Program-made: the position numbers and the translations under genes | From: an uncultured Nocardioides sp. | GTDB lineage: Bacteria; Actinomycetota; Actinomycetes; Propionibacteriales; Nocardioidaceae | Assembly: GCF_946885725.1 (NCBI RefSeq) | Contig: NZ_CAMPGZ010000015.1 | Location: 1-33,047, forward strand | Direction: 5' to 3' | Length of the DNA stretch: 33,047 bases | Notes under the pieces: generated by a model | What the model was told of the DNA's origin: nothing | The model's database searches: none | What the model saw: the letters and a program-made list of their open reading frames with translations, nothing else | In this document: positions 7,125 through 14,850 of the stretch, piece by piece | How positions within the stretch are numbered: the stretch's first letter is position 1 | How the letters are laid out: the number at the start of each line of letters is the position of its first letter

Positions 7125-9419
7125 TCAGGTCCCGGTGATGTGCTCCGGCCGCACAGGGACACGGGTCAGCGGCAGCCCGGTCGCGTCGCGGATCGCCGCC
7201 ACGACCGCGGGCGTCGAGGAGATGGTGGGCGGCTCCCCCACGCCGCGCAGGCCGTACGGCGCGTGCGGGTCGGCCAGCTCGAGCACGTCGACGTTCATCG
7301 GCGGCATGTCGAGCACGGTCGGGATGAGGTAGTCGGTGAACGAGGGGTTGCGCACCAGCCCGTCGACGACCTGGATCTCCTCCATCACCGCCAGCCCCAG
7401 GCCCTGCGCGCTTCCGCCGTGGATCTGGCCGAGCACGGCGCCGGGGTTCATCGCGCGGCCGACGTCCTGCGCGCAGTCGAGCGCCACCACCTTGACCAGG
7501 CCCAGCTCGACGTCGACGTCGACCACCGCCCGGTGCGCGGCGAACGCGAACTGCACGTGCGCGTTGCCCTGCCCGGTCTCCGGGTCGAGCGTGGTCGTCG
7601 GCCGGTGCCGCCACTCGACGGTGCGCTCGACGACCTCCTCGCCGCCGAGCAGGTCGACCACGCTGGCCACCTTGCGGCCGGACAGGTCGACGACGTGCCC
7701 GTCCGCGAGCGACAGCGTCTCCGGGTCCGCGCCGGACGCGACCGACGCGCGCGACACCAGCTCCTCGGCGACCCGCCGGCAGGCCGCTTGTACGGCGCCG
7801 CCGGTGACGTAGCTCTGCCGGGACGCCGACGTCGACCCGGCCGACCCGACGCGGGTGTCCGCGGTCTCGACGTGGACGCGCTCGATGCCGAGCTCGGTGC
7901 GCGCGATCTGCTCCTGCAGCGTGACCACGCCCTGCCCGACCTCCACTGCGGCGGTGTGCACCGAGACGACCGGGTCGTCGCCCACCACGCGCACGGTCAC
8001 CCGCGCGGTCGAGTAGTCGTCGAAGCCCTCGGAGAAGCAGATGTTCTTGATGCCCACGCCGTACCCGATGCCGCGACGCACGCCCTCGCCGTGCGTCGTG
8101 TTGGACACTCCGCCAGGCAGCGACCGCAGGTCCGAACCGGCCGGCGGCGGCAGCGGCATGTCGCGCACGCGCGCCACCAGCTCCGCGACCGGCGCGGCCG
8201 AGTCGATGACCTGACCGGTCGCGACCCGGTCGCCCTCGGAGAGCCCGTTGCGGATCCGGATCTCGGCCGGGTCGACGCCGACCGCCTCGGCCAGCCTGTC
8301 CATCTGCGACTCGTAGCCGAACGCCGCCTGCACGGCCCCGAAGCCGCGCATCGCGCCGCACGGCGGGTTGTTGGTGTAGGCGCCGTAGCAGTCGATCTTC
8401 ACGTTGGGTACGACGTACGGCCCGGCGCCCAGCGTCGCCGCGTTGGCCACGACGGCCGGCGTGCTGGAGGCGTAGGCGCCGCCGTCGAGCACGATCTCGG
8501 CGCGGACGTAGACGAGCCGGCCGTCCTCGTCGGCACCGTGCTCGTAGCGCAGCCGCGCCGGGTGCCGGTGCACGTGGCCGAAGAACGACTCCTCGCGGGA
8601 GTAGACCATCTTCACCGGCCGGTGCGTGCGCAGCGCGAGCATGCAGGCGTGCACCTGCATCGACAGGTCCTCGCGAGCACCGAACGCACCGCCCACGCCG
8701 GCGAGCGTGATCCGGACGAGCTCCTCGTCGACGCCGAGCGCATAGGCGACCTGGCTGCGGTCGACGTGCAGCCACTGGGTCGCGACGTACAGGTCGACGC
8801 CGCCGTCCGGCGCCGGCACCGCCAGCCCGGACTCGGGGCCGAGGAAGGCCTGGTCCTGCATGCCGACGTCGTACTCGCCCGTCACCACCACCGGCGCGGT
8901 GGCGTCCGGGTCGCCGCGCCGGATCTTCACGTGGCGCACGACGTTGCCGCCCGGGTGCAGCGGCTCGGTCGCGCCGTGCACGGCGGCGTGCGCGTCGGTG
9001 ACCGGAGGCAGCAGGTCGTAGTCGACCTCGATCAGCGCCGCCGCCCGGCGCGCGGTCTCCGGGTGGTCGGCGGCCACCAGTGCGACGGGCTCGCCCTGGT
9101 AGCGCACCCGGTCGTGCGCCAGCACCGGCTGGTCGCGGTGCTCGAGACCGTAGGCGTTGACCCCCGGCACGTCCTCGTGCGTCAGCACCGCGAAGACACC
9201 CGTCACCGCCAAGGCCTTCTCGGTGCGGATGTCGCGGATGGCGGCGTGCGCGTGCGGGCTGCGCAGCGTCGCGCCCCACAGCATCCCGTCCATCCAGAGG
9301 TCGGAGGAGAACGCGAACTCCCCGCGCACCTTCAGCCCGCCGTCGGGCCGCGTGGCGCTGGCGCCCACCCCGTTGCCGGTCGGCGTGCGCGGCTTGGCGA
9401 CCCGCGAGCCCATCGTCAC
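7125..9419 (-). CDS. Xanthine dehydrogenase, molybdopterin-binding large subunit
   Basis: A 764-residue molybdenum hydroxylase subunit, the site where hypoxanthine and xanthine are hydroxylated to urate. Visible family motifs: YQGEPVALVAA near residue 105, GVGGAFGARED near 240, CGAMRGFGAVQ near 350 with QAAFGYESQMD following, VGQGVVTLQEQIA near 505, and GLRGVGEPPT near 730 containing the conserved catalytic glutamate. It lacks fused iron-sulfur and FAD domains, which are encoded separately upstream, so the enzyme is a three-subunit type. GTG 9419 overlaps the 8-oxoguanine deaminase stop (GTGA) and has GGAGAGGAG 6 bases upstream, better placed than for ATG 9413. It is the last gene of the operon. 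A related aldehyde or CO dehydrogenase large subunit is excluded mainly by the purine context. Confidence 0.92.
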   Translation of the reverse strand: MTMGSRVAKPRTPTGNGVGASATRPDGGLKVRGEFAFSSDLWMDGMLWGATLRSPHAHAAIRDIRTEKALAVTGVFAVLTHEDVPGVNAYGLEHRDQPVLAHDRVRYQGEPVALVAADHPETARRAAALIEVDYDLLPPVTDAHAAVHGATEPLHPGGNVVRHVKIRRGDPDATAPVVVTGEYDVGMQDQAFLGPESGLAVPAPDGGVDLYVATQWLHVDRSQVAYALGVDEELVRITLAGVGGAFGAREDLSMQVHACMLALRTHRPVKMVYSREESFFGHVHRHPARLRYEHGADEDGRLVYVRAEIVLDGGAYASSTPAVVANAATLGAGPYVVPNVKIDCYGAYTNNPPCGAMRGFGAVQAAFGYESQMDRLAEAVGVDPAEIRIRNGLSEGDRVATGQVIDSAAPVAELVARVRDMPLPPPAGSDLRSLPGGVSNTTHGEGVRRGIGYGVGIKNICFSEGFDDYSTARVTVRVVGDDPVVSVHTAAVEVGQGVVTLQEQIARTELGIERVHVETADTRVGSAGSTSASRQSYVTGGAVQAACRRVAEELVSRASVASGADPETLSLADGHVVDLSGRKVASVVDLLGGEEVVERTVEWRHRPTTTLDPETGQGNAHVQFAFAAHRAVVDVDVELGLVKVVALDCAQDVGRAMNPGAVLGQIHGGSAQGLGLAVMEEIQVVDGLVRNPSFTDYLIPTVLDMPPMNVDVLELADPHAPYGLRGVGEPPTISSTPAVVAAIRDATGLPLTRVPVRPEHITGT

Positions 9420-10780
9420 CGCCCGCTCCTCTCCAGCAGCCGCCGCGTCGCAGTGGCGGCGCGACGGGCGAGAGAAGCCTCGTCGGTGGTGACGAGTACG
9501 TCGTCCGCGACGACCGTGCGACCGCCGACCATCAGGCGCGTGAGCGGCGGCCGCGAGCCGAGCACCAGCGCGGCCACCGGGTCCTCGCAGCCGGCGTGCC
9601 CGAGGCCGTCCACGCGCCACAGCGCGAGGTCGGCAAGCTTCCCCGGCTCCAGGGAGCCGATCTCGTCGGAGCGGCCGAGCACCTGCGCCCCGCCGATCGT
9701 GCCGAGCCGCAGCGCGTCGCGCGCCGTCATCGCGGTGGCTCCGCCGCGCAGCCGAGCGACCATGACCGCGGCGTGCAGCTCGGTGACCAGCGAGCTCTCC
9801 TCGTTGGACGCCGACCCGTCGACGCCGAGCCCGACCGGGACACCGGCGTCCAGCAGCGTGACGACGGGCGCGAGCCCGGCGCCGAGCCGGGCGTTGCTCG
9901 TCGGGCAGTGCGCGACACCGGTGCCGGTGGCGGCGAACCGTTTCGCCGCGGACTCGTCGACGTGCACGCAGTGTGCGAACCAGACGTCGTCGCCGAGCCA
10001 GCCCAGGCGGTCGGCGTACTCCGCCGGCGTGCAGTCGTAGCGCGACCGGCAGAAAGTGTCCTCGTCGACCGTCTCGGCCAGGTGCGTGTGCAGCCGCACG
10101 CCGCGGTCGCGGCCGAGTGCCGCGGCCTCCCGCATCAGCTCCTCGGTGACGGAGAACGGCGAGCAGGGCGCGACGCCCATCCGCAGCATCGATCCGGGCG
10201 ACGGGTCGTGCAGCTCGTCGAGCGCGCGCAGGGTGCCGGCCAGCGCGGCGTCGGTCGTCTCGACCACGGAGTCCGGCGGCAGGCCACCGGCGGACTGACC
10301 GAGGTCCATGGAGCCCCGTGTCGGGTGGAACCGCAGCCCCACCTCGCGCGCGGCCGCGACGGTCGCTCCCAGCACGTCGCCGCCGTCGCGCGGAAACACG
10401 TAGTGGTGGTCGCTGGTGCTCGTGCAGCCGGTGCGAGCGAGCCAGCCGAGCCCCGCGGCCGTCGCGGCGCCGACGACGTCCTCGTCGAGCCCCTCCCACA
10501 CCGGGTAGAGCGTGGTCAGCCAGCCGAACAGGTCGTCGTCCTGCGCGAGGCCGCGCGTCGCCCACTGGTAGAGGTGGTGGTGGGTGTTGACCAGGCCCGG
10601 GGTGGCCAGGCAGCCGCGCCCGTCGACCACCTCGTCGGCGGCGTCGAGCGTGGCCGGGCCGGCCGGACCCGCGCCGACCGCGACGATCCGGTCGCCGTCC
10701 ACCACCACGTGCCCGTCGGCGTACTCCGTGCCGTCCGCGTCGACGGTCGCGACCGCACAGCCCTGGATGACAACCGTCAT
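9416..10780 (-). CDS. 8-oxoguanine deaminase
   Basis: A 454-residue amidohydrolase that deaminates 8-oxoguanine to urate, feeding oxidised guanine into the same route as xanthine. Metal and substrate motifs: NTHHHLYQWATRG near residue 67, SDHHYVFPRDGG near 118 (characteristic of this subgroup), HTHLAET near 233, HCVHVDE near 268, and GVDGSASNE near 318 (metal-binding Asp). The mapping of this motif set to 8-oxoguanine deaminase is family knowledge; s-triazine hydrolase-like or guanine deaminase activity is an alternative. ATG 10780 overlaps the 2Fe-2S subunit stop (ATGA) and the 3' end overlaps the large subunit start. It is thus embedded between two xanthine dehydrogenase subunit genes. The open frame upstream of 10780 is a shadow of the iron-sulfur gene. 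Confidence 0.88.
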   Translation of the reverse strand: MTVVIQGCAVATVDADGTEYADGHVVVDGDRIVAVGAGPAGPATLDAADEVVDGRGCLATPGLVNTHHHLYQWATRGLAQDDDLFGWLTTLYPVWEGLDEDVVGAATAAGLGWLARTGCTSTSDHHYVFPRDGGDVLGATVAAAREVGLRFHPTRGSMDLGQSAGGLPPDSVVETTDAALAGTLRALDELHDPSPGSMLRMGVAPCSPFSVTEELMREAAALGRDRGVRLHTHLAETVDEDTFCRSRYDCTPAEYADRLGWLGDDVWFAHCVHVDESAAKRFAATGTGVAHCPTSNARLGAGLAPVVTLLDAGVPVGLGVDGSASNEESSLVTELHAAVMVARLRGGATAMTARDALRLGTIGGAQVLGRSDEIGSLEPGKLADLALWRVDGLGHAGCEDPVAALVLGSRPPLTRLMVGGRTVVADDVLVTTDEASLARRAATATRRLLERSGR

Positions 10781-11250
10781 ACGGCACCGCCGATGCGCGA
10801 GGCGGCGAGGCGCACCGCGTCGAGGATCTTCTCGTAGCCCGTGCAGCGGCACAGGTTGCCGGCCAGCGCCTCGCGCACGTCGGCGTCGTCGGGATCGGGG
10901 TCGCGCTGCAGCAGGTCGTGCACGGCGACGACCAGGCCGGGCGTGCAGAACCCGCACTGCACCGCGCCCGCCTCGACGAACGCCTGCTGCACCGGGTGCA
11001 GCTCCTCGCCGTCGGCGAGCCCCTCGACCGTCACGATGTCGCGCCCCTCGGCCTGCCCCGCGGCGACCAGGCACGAGCACACCGGCACACCGTCGAAGTA
11101 CACCGTGCACGAGCCGCACTCCCCTTGCTCACAAGCGTTCTTGGAGCCGGGCAGGCCGAGCCGTTCGCGCAGCACGTAGAGCAGGCTCTCCCCCGGCCAC
11201 ACGTCGTCGGCGACGCGCGCCGTGCCGTTGACCGTGCATCGCACCCTCAT
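10777..11250 (-). CDS. Xanthine dehydrogenase, 2Fe-2S subunit
   Basis: A 157-residue electron-transfer subunit with two [2Fe-2S] clusters that pass electrons from molybdopterin to FAD. The N-terminal plant-ferredoxin-type cluster has CEQGECGSC near residue 42 and a further Cys in PVCSC near 60. The C-terminal cluster uses CGFCTPG near 99 and NLCRCTGYEKI near 132. ATG 11250 gives MRVRCTVNG, the usual family start, and overlaps the FAD subunit stop by 4 bases; a longer frame from 11286 only adds Gly/Pro-rich residues inside the upstream gene. Length is typical. It works with the subunits encoded by the neighbouring genes at 11247-12125 and 7125-9419. Confidence 0.93.
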   Translation of the reverse strand: MRVRCTVNGTARVADDVWPGESLLYVLRERLGLPGSKNACEQGECGSCTVYFDGVPVCSCLVAAGQAEGRDIVTVEGLADGEELHPVQQAFVEAGAVQCGFCTPGLVVAVHDLLQRDPDPDDADVREALAGNLCRCTGYEKILDAVRLAASRIGGAV

Positions 11251-12125
11251 GCCCCCACCTCCGTGCGGTACTGGTCCCACGCCCACGTCGCGGTGCGCGC
11301 GGCGAGGACGCTCAGCGCGTGGCGGCGGTACGCCGCACTGCCGCGCACGTCGTCGATCGGGTCGGCGCTCTGCGCGACCAGCTCCCCGAACCGTCGTACG
11401 ACCTCAGGGGCAACGGGCGAGCGGCCCGCCCAGTCCAGGGCGTCGGCGAGCATCGCCTCCGCCTCAGGAGCGGAGCGCGGCGTCGGCGCGGCCGACCCGA
11501 TGCCCGTGCCGACGCGCCGCGACGCGGGATGCAGCGCGAGGGCGAACGACGCGACCGCGATGACCATCGCGTTGCGGGTGCCGATCTTGGCGAACTGCTG
11601 CGGCCCGCCGGTGAGCGGCACGTGCACGGCACGGATCAGCTCGTCCGGCTCGAGCGCGTTGCGCTTCACGCCGGTGAAGAACTCGTCGACCGGGATCGTG
11701 CGGGACCCGCGGACGGACTCGACCTCGACGCTCGCCCCTGCGGCCAGCAGCGGCGGGTGCGCGTCGCCCGCCGGTGAGGCGGACCCGAGGTTGCCGGCGA
11801 CCGTGCCGCGGTTGCGGATCTGCGGTGAGCCGACGGTGCGCGAGGCCATCGCCAGCCCGGGCGCGATGTCGGCGAGGTCGGCCTCGACCTGGGCGTAGGT
11901 GACGCCCGCGCCGAGCCGCAGCACGTCGTCCTCGACGGACCACGACGCGATCTCGTCGATCCGGGTGAGGTCGAGCAGCCCGGCCGGCCGGCGCCGGTCG
12001 AAGTTGATCTCGACCATCACGTCGGTGCCGCCGGCGATCGGCAGCAGGTCCGGCCGCTCGGCGCGCGCAGTCAGTGCGTCCGACCACGAGGTCGGCTGCA
12101 CCATGTCCATCTCGGTGACGGGCAT
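11247..12125 (-). CDS. Xanthine dehydrogenase, FAD-binding subunit
   Basis: A 292-residue member of the CO-dehydrogenase medium-subunit family that binds FAD and hands electrons to NAD+ or another acceptor. The FAD-binding signatures are PIAGGTDVMVEI near residue 30 and TVGSPQIRNRGTVAGNLGSA near 101 with the following SPAGD. The C-terminal CODH_C-like domain starts near FAKIGTRNAMVIAVAS at 168. ATG 12125 starts 4 bases after the urate oxidase stop, and the 3' end overlaps the iron-sulfur subunit by 4 bases, indicating coupled synthesis of the two electron-transfer subunits. Confidence 0.92.
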   Translation of the reverse strand: MPVTEMDMVQPTSWSDALTARAERPDLLPIAGGTDVMVEINFDRRRPAGLLDLTRIDEIASWSVEDDVLRLGAGVTYAQVEADLADIAPGLAMASRTVGSPQIRNRGTVAGNLGSASPAGDAHPPLLAAGASVEVESVRGSRTIPVDEFFTGVKRNALEPDELIRAVHVPLTGGPQQFAKIGTRNAMVIAVASFALALHPASRRVGTGIGSAAPTPRSAPEAEAMLADALDWAGRSPVAPEVVRRFGELVAQSADPIDDVRGSAAYRRHALSVLAARTATWAWDQYRTEVGA

Positions 12126-12129
12126 GCGG

Positions 12130-12984
12130 TCACCAGGCCCCGTCGTCGGCCGTGGCGCCGTCGGCGAGCACGGTGCCCTCGATCAGGCCGTAGGGGCGGT
12201 CGTCGACGTGGAACACCTCGCCTCCGTTGTCGAGGTCGAAAGGCGAAAGGTCGACGAGGATGTGGTGCCGGTTGGGCAGCCGCAGCCGCACCTCCGCGAC
12301 CCCGTGGCACGTCGCCACGACGCGCGCGCCCATGGCGTAGAGCGTGTGCTGCAGCGAGTGGCTGTAGGTGTCGACGAACGCCGCGGTCAGCGCGTGCCGC
12401 ACGGCGTCGTACGACATCTGCCAGTCGCGCTGCGGTTCCTCGTGCCGCCAGCGCGCGTCGACGGTGGTGCACAGGATGCGGTCGTCGGTCTCCGGCAGCG
12501 TGGTCCAGCGGTCCTCGGCGTAGCCGCGGAACTCCGAGTCGGTCGAGTTGAGCAGCACCAGGCCGAGCAGCCCCGACCGGATCGTCGTCCGTGACGCGTC
12601 GTGCACGACCGTGGTCGTCCGGGTCTCGCGGCCGGACCGCGCGAACGAGTGGTCGCCGAGCCGCTCCCACGGGTGCTCGTCGATGGTGACGGTCGCGCGG
12701 TGCACGGCGTCCTGGGTCTCGACGAAGTGCCGCGCGAGCAGCAGCGCGAAGTCCTCGATCTGACCGACGCCGTGCTCGCGGGCGAACGCGTAGGCGGTGT
12801 TCTTCTGCGTGTCGGTCGGCAGCACCGTGCTGTTGTCGCCCTCGATGTGCACCCTGTCCATGTCGCCGGCCAGCGCGATGTTCACGGTCAGGTCGTGCAG
12901 CACGTGGCGCGGCGAGTCGCGGTCGACCTTCATCAACCGGATCTCGGCCTTGCCGTACTGGTTCGCGCCCAGCCGTGCGGACAT
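12130..12984 (-). CDS. Urate oxidase (factor-independent uricase)
   Basis: A 284-residue cofactor-free oxidase that converts urate and O2 to 5-hydroxyisourate and H2O2. Family motifs visible: NQYGKAEIRLMKV at the N-terminus with the active-site Lys12, LPTDTQKNTAYAFA near residue 56 (catalytic Thr), LLNSTDSEFRGYAEDRWTTL near 148, and a second tunnelling-fold repeat ending in NRHHILVDLSPF near 245. Length is typical of bacterial uricase. It starts with no spacing after the hydroxyisourate hydrolase stop and is followed 4 bases later by the FAD subunit, so xanthine oxidation and urate oxidation are transcribed together. The C-terminus does not show a peroxisomal signal, as expected for bacteria. 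Confidence 0.94.
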   Translation of the reverse strand: MSARLGANQYGKAEIRLMKVDRDSPRHVLHDLTVNIALAGDMDRVHIEGDNSTVLPTDTQKNTAYAFAREHGVGQIEDFALLLARHFVETQDAVHRATVTIDEHPWERLGDHSFARSGRETRTTTVVHDASRTTIRSGLLGLVLLNSTDSEFRGYAEDRWTTLPETDDRILCTTVDARWRHEEPQRDWQMSYDAVRHALTAAFVDTYSHSLQHTLYAMGARVVATCHGVAEVRLRLPNRHHILVDLSPFDLDNGGEVFHVDDRPYGLIEGTVLADGATADDGAW

Positions 12985-13320
12985 TCAGCTCCCCCTGTAC
13001 GTCGAGTAGGCGAACGGGCTCAGCAGCAGCGGCACGTGGTGGTGCGCGTCGGGGTCGGTGACCTCGAAGACCACGACGACCTCTGGGTAGAACGTCTTCA
13101 CGCCCTGGCCGTGGAAGTAGCCGCCGCTGTCGAACACCAGTCGGTGCGTGCCCTCGCTCGTCGGCGTGTGGGTGTGCCAGTCTCTGACCCGGCCGTCGTC
13201 GTCGGTGCGCACCTCGGCGACCTCCTCCCAGGCGTCCTGGTGCCAGCGCTCCCAGCGCACGCGCACCCCCGCCGCGGGCCGGCCGTGCACGGCGTCGAGG
13301 ACGTGGCTGGACAGGCTCAC
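12985..13320 (-). CDS. 5-hydroxyisourate hydrolase
   Basis: A 111-residue transthyretin-like hydrolase that opens 5-hydroxyisourate to OHCU. The family signatures are the N-terminal SSHVLDAVHGRPA (His6 at the active site), an RW segment near residue 22, TDDDGRVRDW near 39, THRLVFDSGGYF near 59, and the C-terminal HHHVPLLLSPFAYSTYRGS. The last four residues YRGS are the diagnostic tetrapeptide that separates the hydrolase from transthyretin. ATG 13320 overlaps the decarboxylase stop by 4 bases (ATGA) and its own stop abuts the uricase start. Confidence 0.95.
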   Translation of the reverse strand: MSLSSHVLDAVHGRPAAGVRVRWERWHQDAWEEVAEVRTDDDGRVRDWHTHTPTSEGTHRLVFDSGGYFHGQGVKTFYPEVVVVFEVTDPDAHHHVPLLLSPFAYSTYRGS

Positions 13321-13793
13321 GACATCACCTGCTCCAGACGGAGCCGGACGATCTCCGCCAGCTCCCGTCGTACGACGTCCTGCTCGGTGTCGTCGTCGTT
13401 GCCGAGCCGTTCCTCGAGGTGCGCGAGCATCTCCTCGGCAGAGCGTCCCGCCGCACGGATGAGAAACACTCTCCCGAACCGTTCCTCGTAGCGCCGGTTG
13501 CCCTCGGCCAGCCGTGCCCGCACGTCGGTCGCGACCGCGAGCGCACCGGCCTGCTCACTGCGCGACCAGCGGTCCTCGGCGCTGTCTCCGGTGCGTCGCT
13601 CGCCGATGCGCGCGTGCGCGGCGAGCGCCTGGTCGACACCGGCCTCGTCGAGTGCGAGAACGAGCTCGTCGGAGCGCGCGAGCGCTGCCTCGACGGAGGG
13701 GAACGGGAGGCTTTCGCCCATCCCGCGCAGCCACGCCTCGGCGGCGCAGCAGGCCCGGAGCTGCTCGTCGCTCGGCTGGACGACGTGCGCCAT
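13317..13793 (-). CDS. uraD: OHCU decarboxylase
   Basis: A 158-residue enzyme that decarboxylates 2-oxo-4-hydroxy-4-carboxy-5-ureidoimidazoline to (S)-allantoin. Family elements: CCAAEAWLRGM near residue 15, the HARIGE segment with the proposed catalytic His60, SRSEQAGA near 78, and RYEERFGRVFLIRAAGRSAEEML near 101-123. The usual HPxIG is HARIG here, a conservative deviation. It is the first gene of the purine operon; ATG 13793 is preceded by AAGGGAGGGGGA, and its leader contains an 11-base tandem duplication (13801-13822) and the dispersed palindrome at 13830. Confidence 0.92.
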   Translation of the reverse strand: MAHVVQPSDEQLRACCAAEAWLRGMGESLPFPSVEAALARSDELVLALDEAGVDQALAAHARIGERRTGDSAEDRWSRSEQAGALAVATDVRARLAEGNRRYEERFGRVFLIRAAGRSAEEMLAHLEERLGNDDDTEQDVVRRELAEIVRLRLEQVMS

Positions 13794-13800
13794 TCCCCCT

Positions 13801-13822
13801 CCCTTCTCGTGCCCTTCTCGTG
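13801..13822. repeat. 11-base tandem duplication in the uraD leader
   Basis: CCCTTCTCGTG occurs twice back to back (13801-13811 and 13812-13822); read on the minus strand each unit ends in GAGAAGGG, so the duplication doubles a purine-rich stretch just upstream of the uraD ribosome site. It may be simple slippage. Confidence 0.7.
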
Positions 13823-13829
13823 ATACCGC

Positions 13830-13852
13830 GTGGTCGAGCCTGTCGAGACCAC
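13830..13852. repeat. Dispersed imperfect palindrome, copy 3 (between the two purine operons)
   Basis: GTGGTCGAGCCTGTCGAGACCAC, identical to copy 1 at 5418. It lies between the allantoicase stop (13888) and the uraD start (13793), i.e. at the border between the ureide and urate operons on the minus strand. A terminator-like or protein-binding role is possible. Confidence 0.8.
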
Positions 13853-13887
13853 CGTTCCTACCATCCTGGCGCTCTCCGGGCAGGGAT

Positions 13888-14850
13888 TCAGCCGGTCAGC
13901 TCTCCCAGCACGCGGAACCTCGCGAGGCCCCCGTCGGGGTACACGTCGAGCCGCACGTGGTCGACCGCTACACCGCTCGCGTCGGGCGCCACCGGGAAGA
14001 CGTGCCGAGTGTCGGGCTGCAGCCGGGTGCGGGACAGCAGCGTGACCCAGTCGCCGTGCTCCCCCTGCCGGCCTCGCACCATCGCCTCGCCGGGCGCGTT
14101 GCCGAGGAAGCAGGTGGTGTCGAGGACCAGCCGGCGTACCGTGCCCGGCCCGGCGAGCCGCACCGTGACGTGGTCGTTGCCACCGTCGCGGCGCCGGGCG
14201 TTCTCCCAGCCCTCGGCCGTGGTCCTCGCCCGCCCGGGCAGCAGCAGGTTGCGCGCGGAGGCGTAGAACGCGTCGGAGCAGTCGACGACGTCGCCACCGT
14301 TCTCCAGCGCGGCCAGGTCGATCGTGCCGGTGAGCAGCGCCGGGTCCGGCCGCGCCAGGCCGTGCACTCGCAGGCGCGCGACGCCGCCGTCGGGGTGCAG
14401 CGTCAGCCGCACGTGCGTGCAGGTCGCGGGAGCGTCCACCGCGAGCTCGTTGGCGGTGTCGCCCTTGATGTCGGTGACCGGAACGAGCGGCTGCCAGTCG
14501 GCCTCGAGCAGCTCCTCGACCGAGGGGTATCCGGGCAGGTCGACCCCGTCGATCCCGACGCGCGGCGGGTAGTTGCCGACGAAGTACGCCGTGTCGACCA
14601 CGACGCCGTGCACCTCCGCCCGCGTGCCGAGCCGCACGATCGCCTCGTCGTGGCCGGGGGTGCGCCGTCGCCGCGTCTCCCAGCCGTCGTACACCTTGCC
14701 GCGCGGGCCGAACGCCGTCGGGTCGTGCACCGGCGGGGCCGGGGTGACCAGGTTCTCCTTGGCCGCGAACAGCTCGTCGTTCGCGTGCACGACGCTGCCG
14801 CCCAGCGCGCGGGACGCCACGTCGGGCAGGTCGGTGAACGTGTGGCCCAT
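13888..14850 (-). CDS. alc: Allantoicase
   Basis: A 320-residue enzyme hydrolysing allantoate to (S)-ureidoglycolate and urea. It has the family's two homologous jelly-roll-like halves: repeat 1 includes FTDLPDVASRALGG, ANDELFAAKENLV, GKVYDGWETRRRR near residue 52, VVVDTAYFVGNYP near 85; repeat 2 includes DVVDCSDAFYASARNLL near 188, GWENARRRDGGNDH near 217, VLDTTCFLGNAP near 242 and the C-terminal VRLDVYPDGGLARFRVLG. The matching of HPDGGVARLRVHG in half one to YPDGGLARFRVLG in half two shows the duplication. ATG 14850 shares one base with the allantoinase stop (TGATG). The frame continues upstream to 15345 only as a shadow of allantoinase. Confidence 0.94.
   Translation of the reverse strand: MGHTFTDLPDVASRALGGSVVHANDELFAAKENLVTPAPPVHDPTAFGPRGKVYDGWETRRRRTPGHDEAIVRLGTRAEVHGVVVDTAYFVGNYPPRVGIDGVDLPGYPSVEELLEADWQPLVPVTDIKGDTANELAVDAPATCTHVRLTLHPDGGVARLRVHGLARPDPALLTGTIDLAALENGGDVVDCSDAFYASARNLLLPGRARTTAEGWENARRRDGGNDHVTVRLAGPGTVRRLVLDTTCFLGNAPGEAMVRGRQGEHGDWVTLLSRTRLQPDTRHVFPVAPDASGVAVDHVRLDVYPDGGLARFRVLGELTG

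Noticed and set aside
5418..10040. 1540-residue plus-strand frame
   Set aside because: It lies opposite dacB, the xanthine dehydrogenase large subunit and the 8-oxoguanine deaminase, which show clear motifs; the frame is open only because of extreme GC content.
9420..10787. Upstream extension of the xanthine dehydrogenase large-subunit frame
   Set aside because: This part is an Arg-rich shadow of the 8-oxoguanine deaminase; the true start is GTG 9419 with a good ribosome site.
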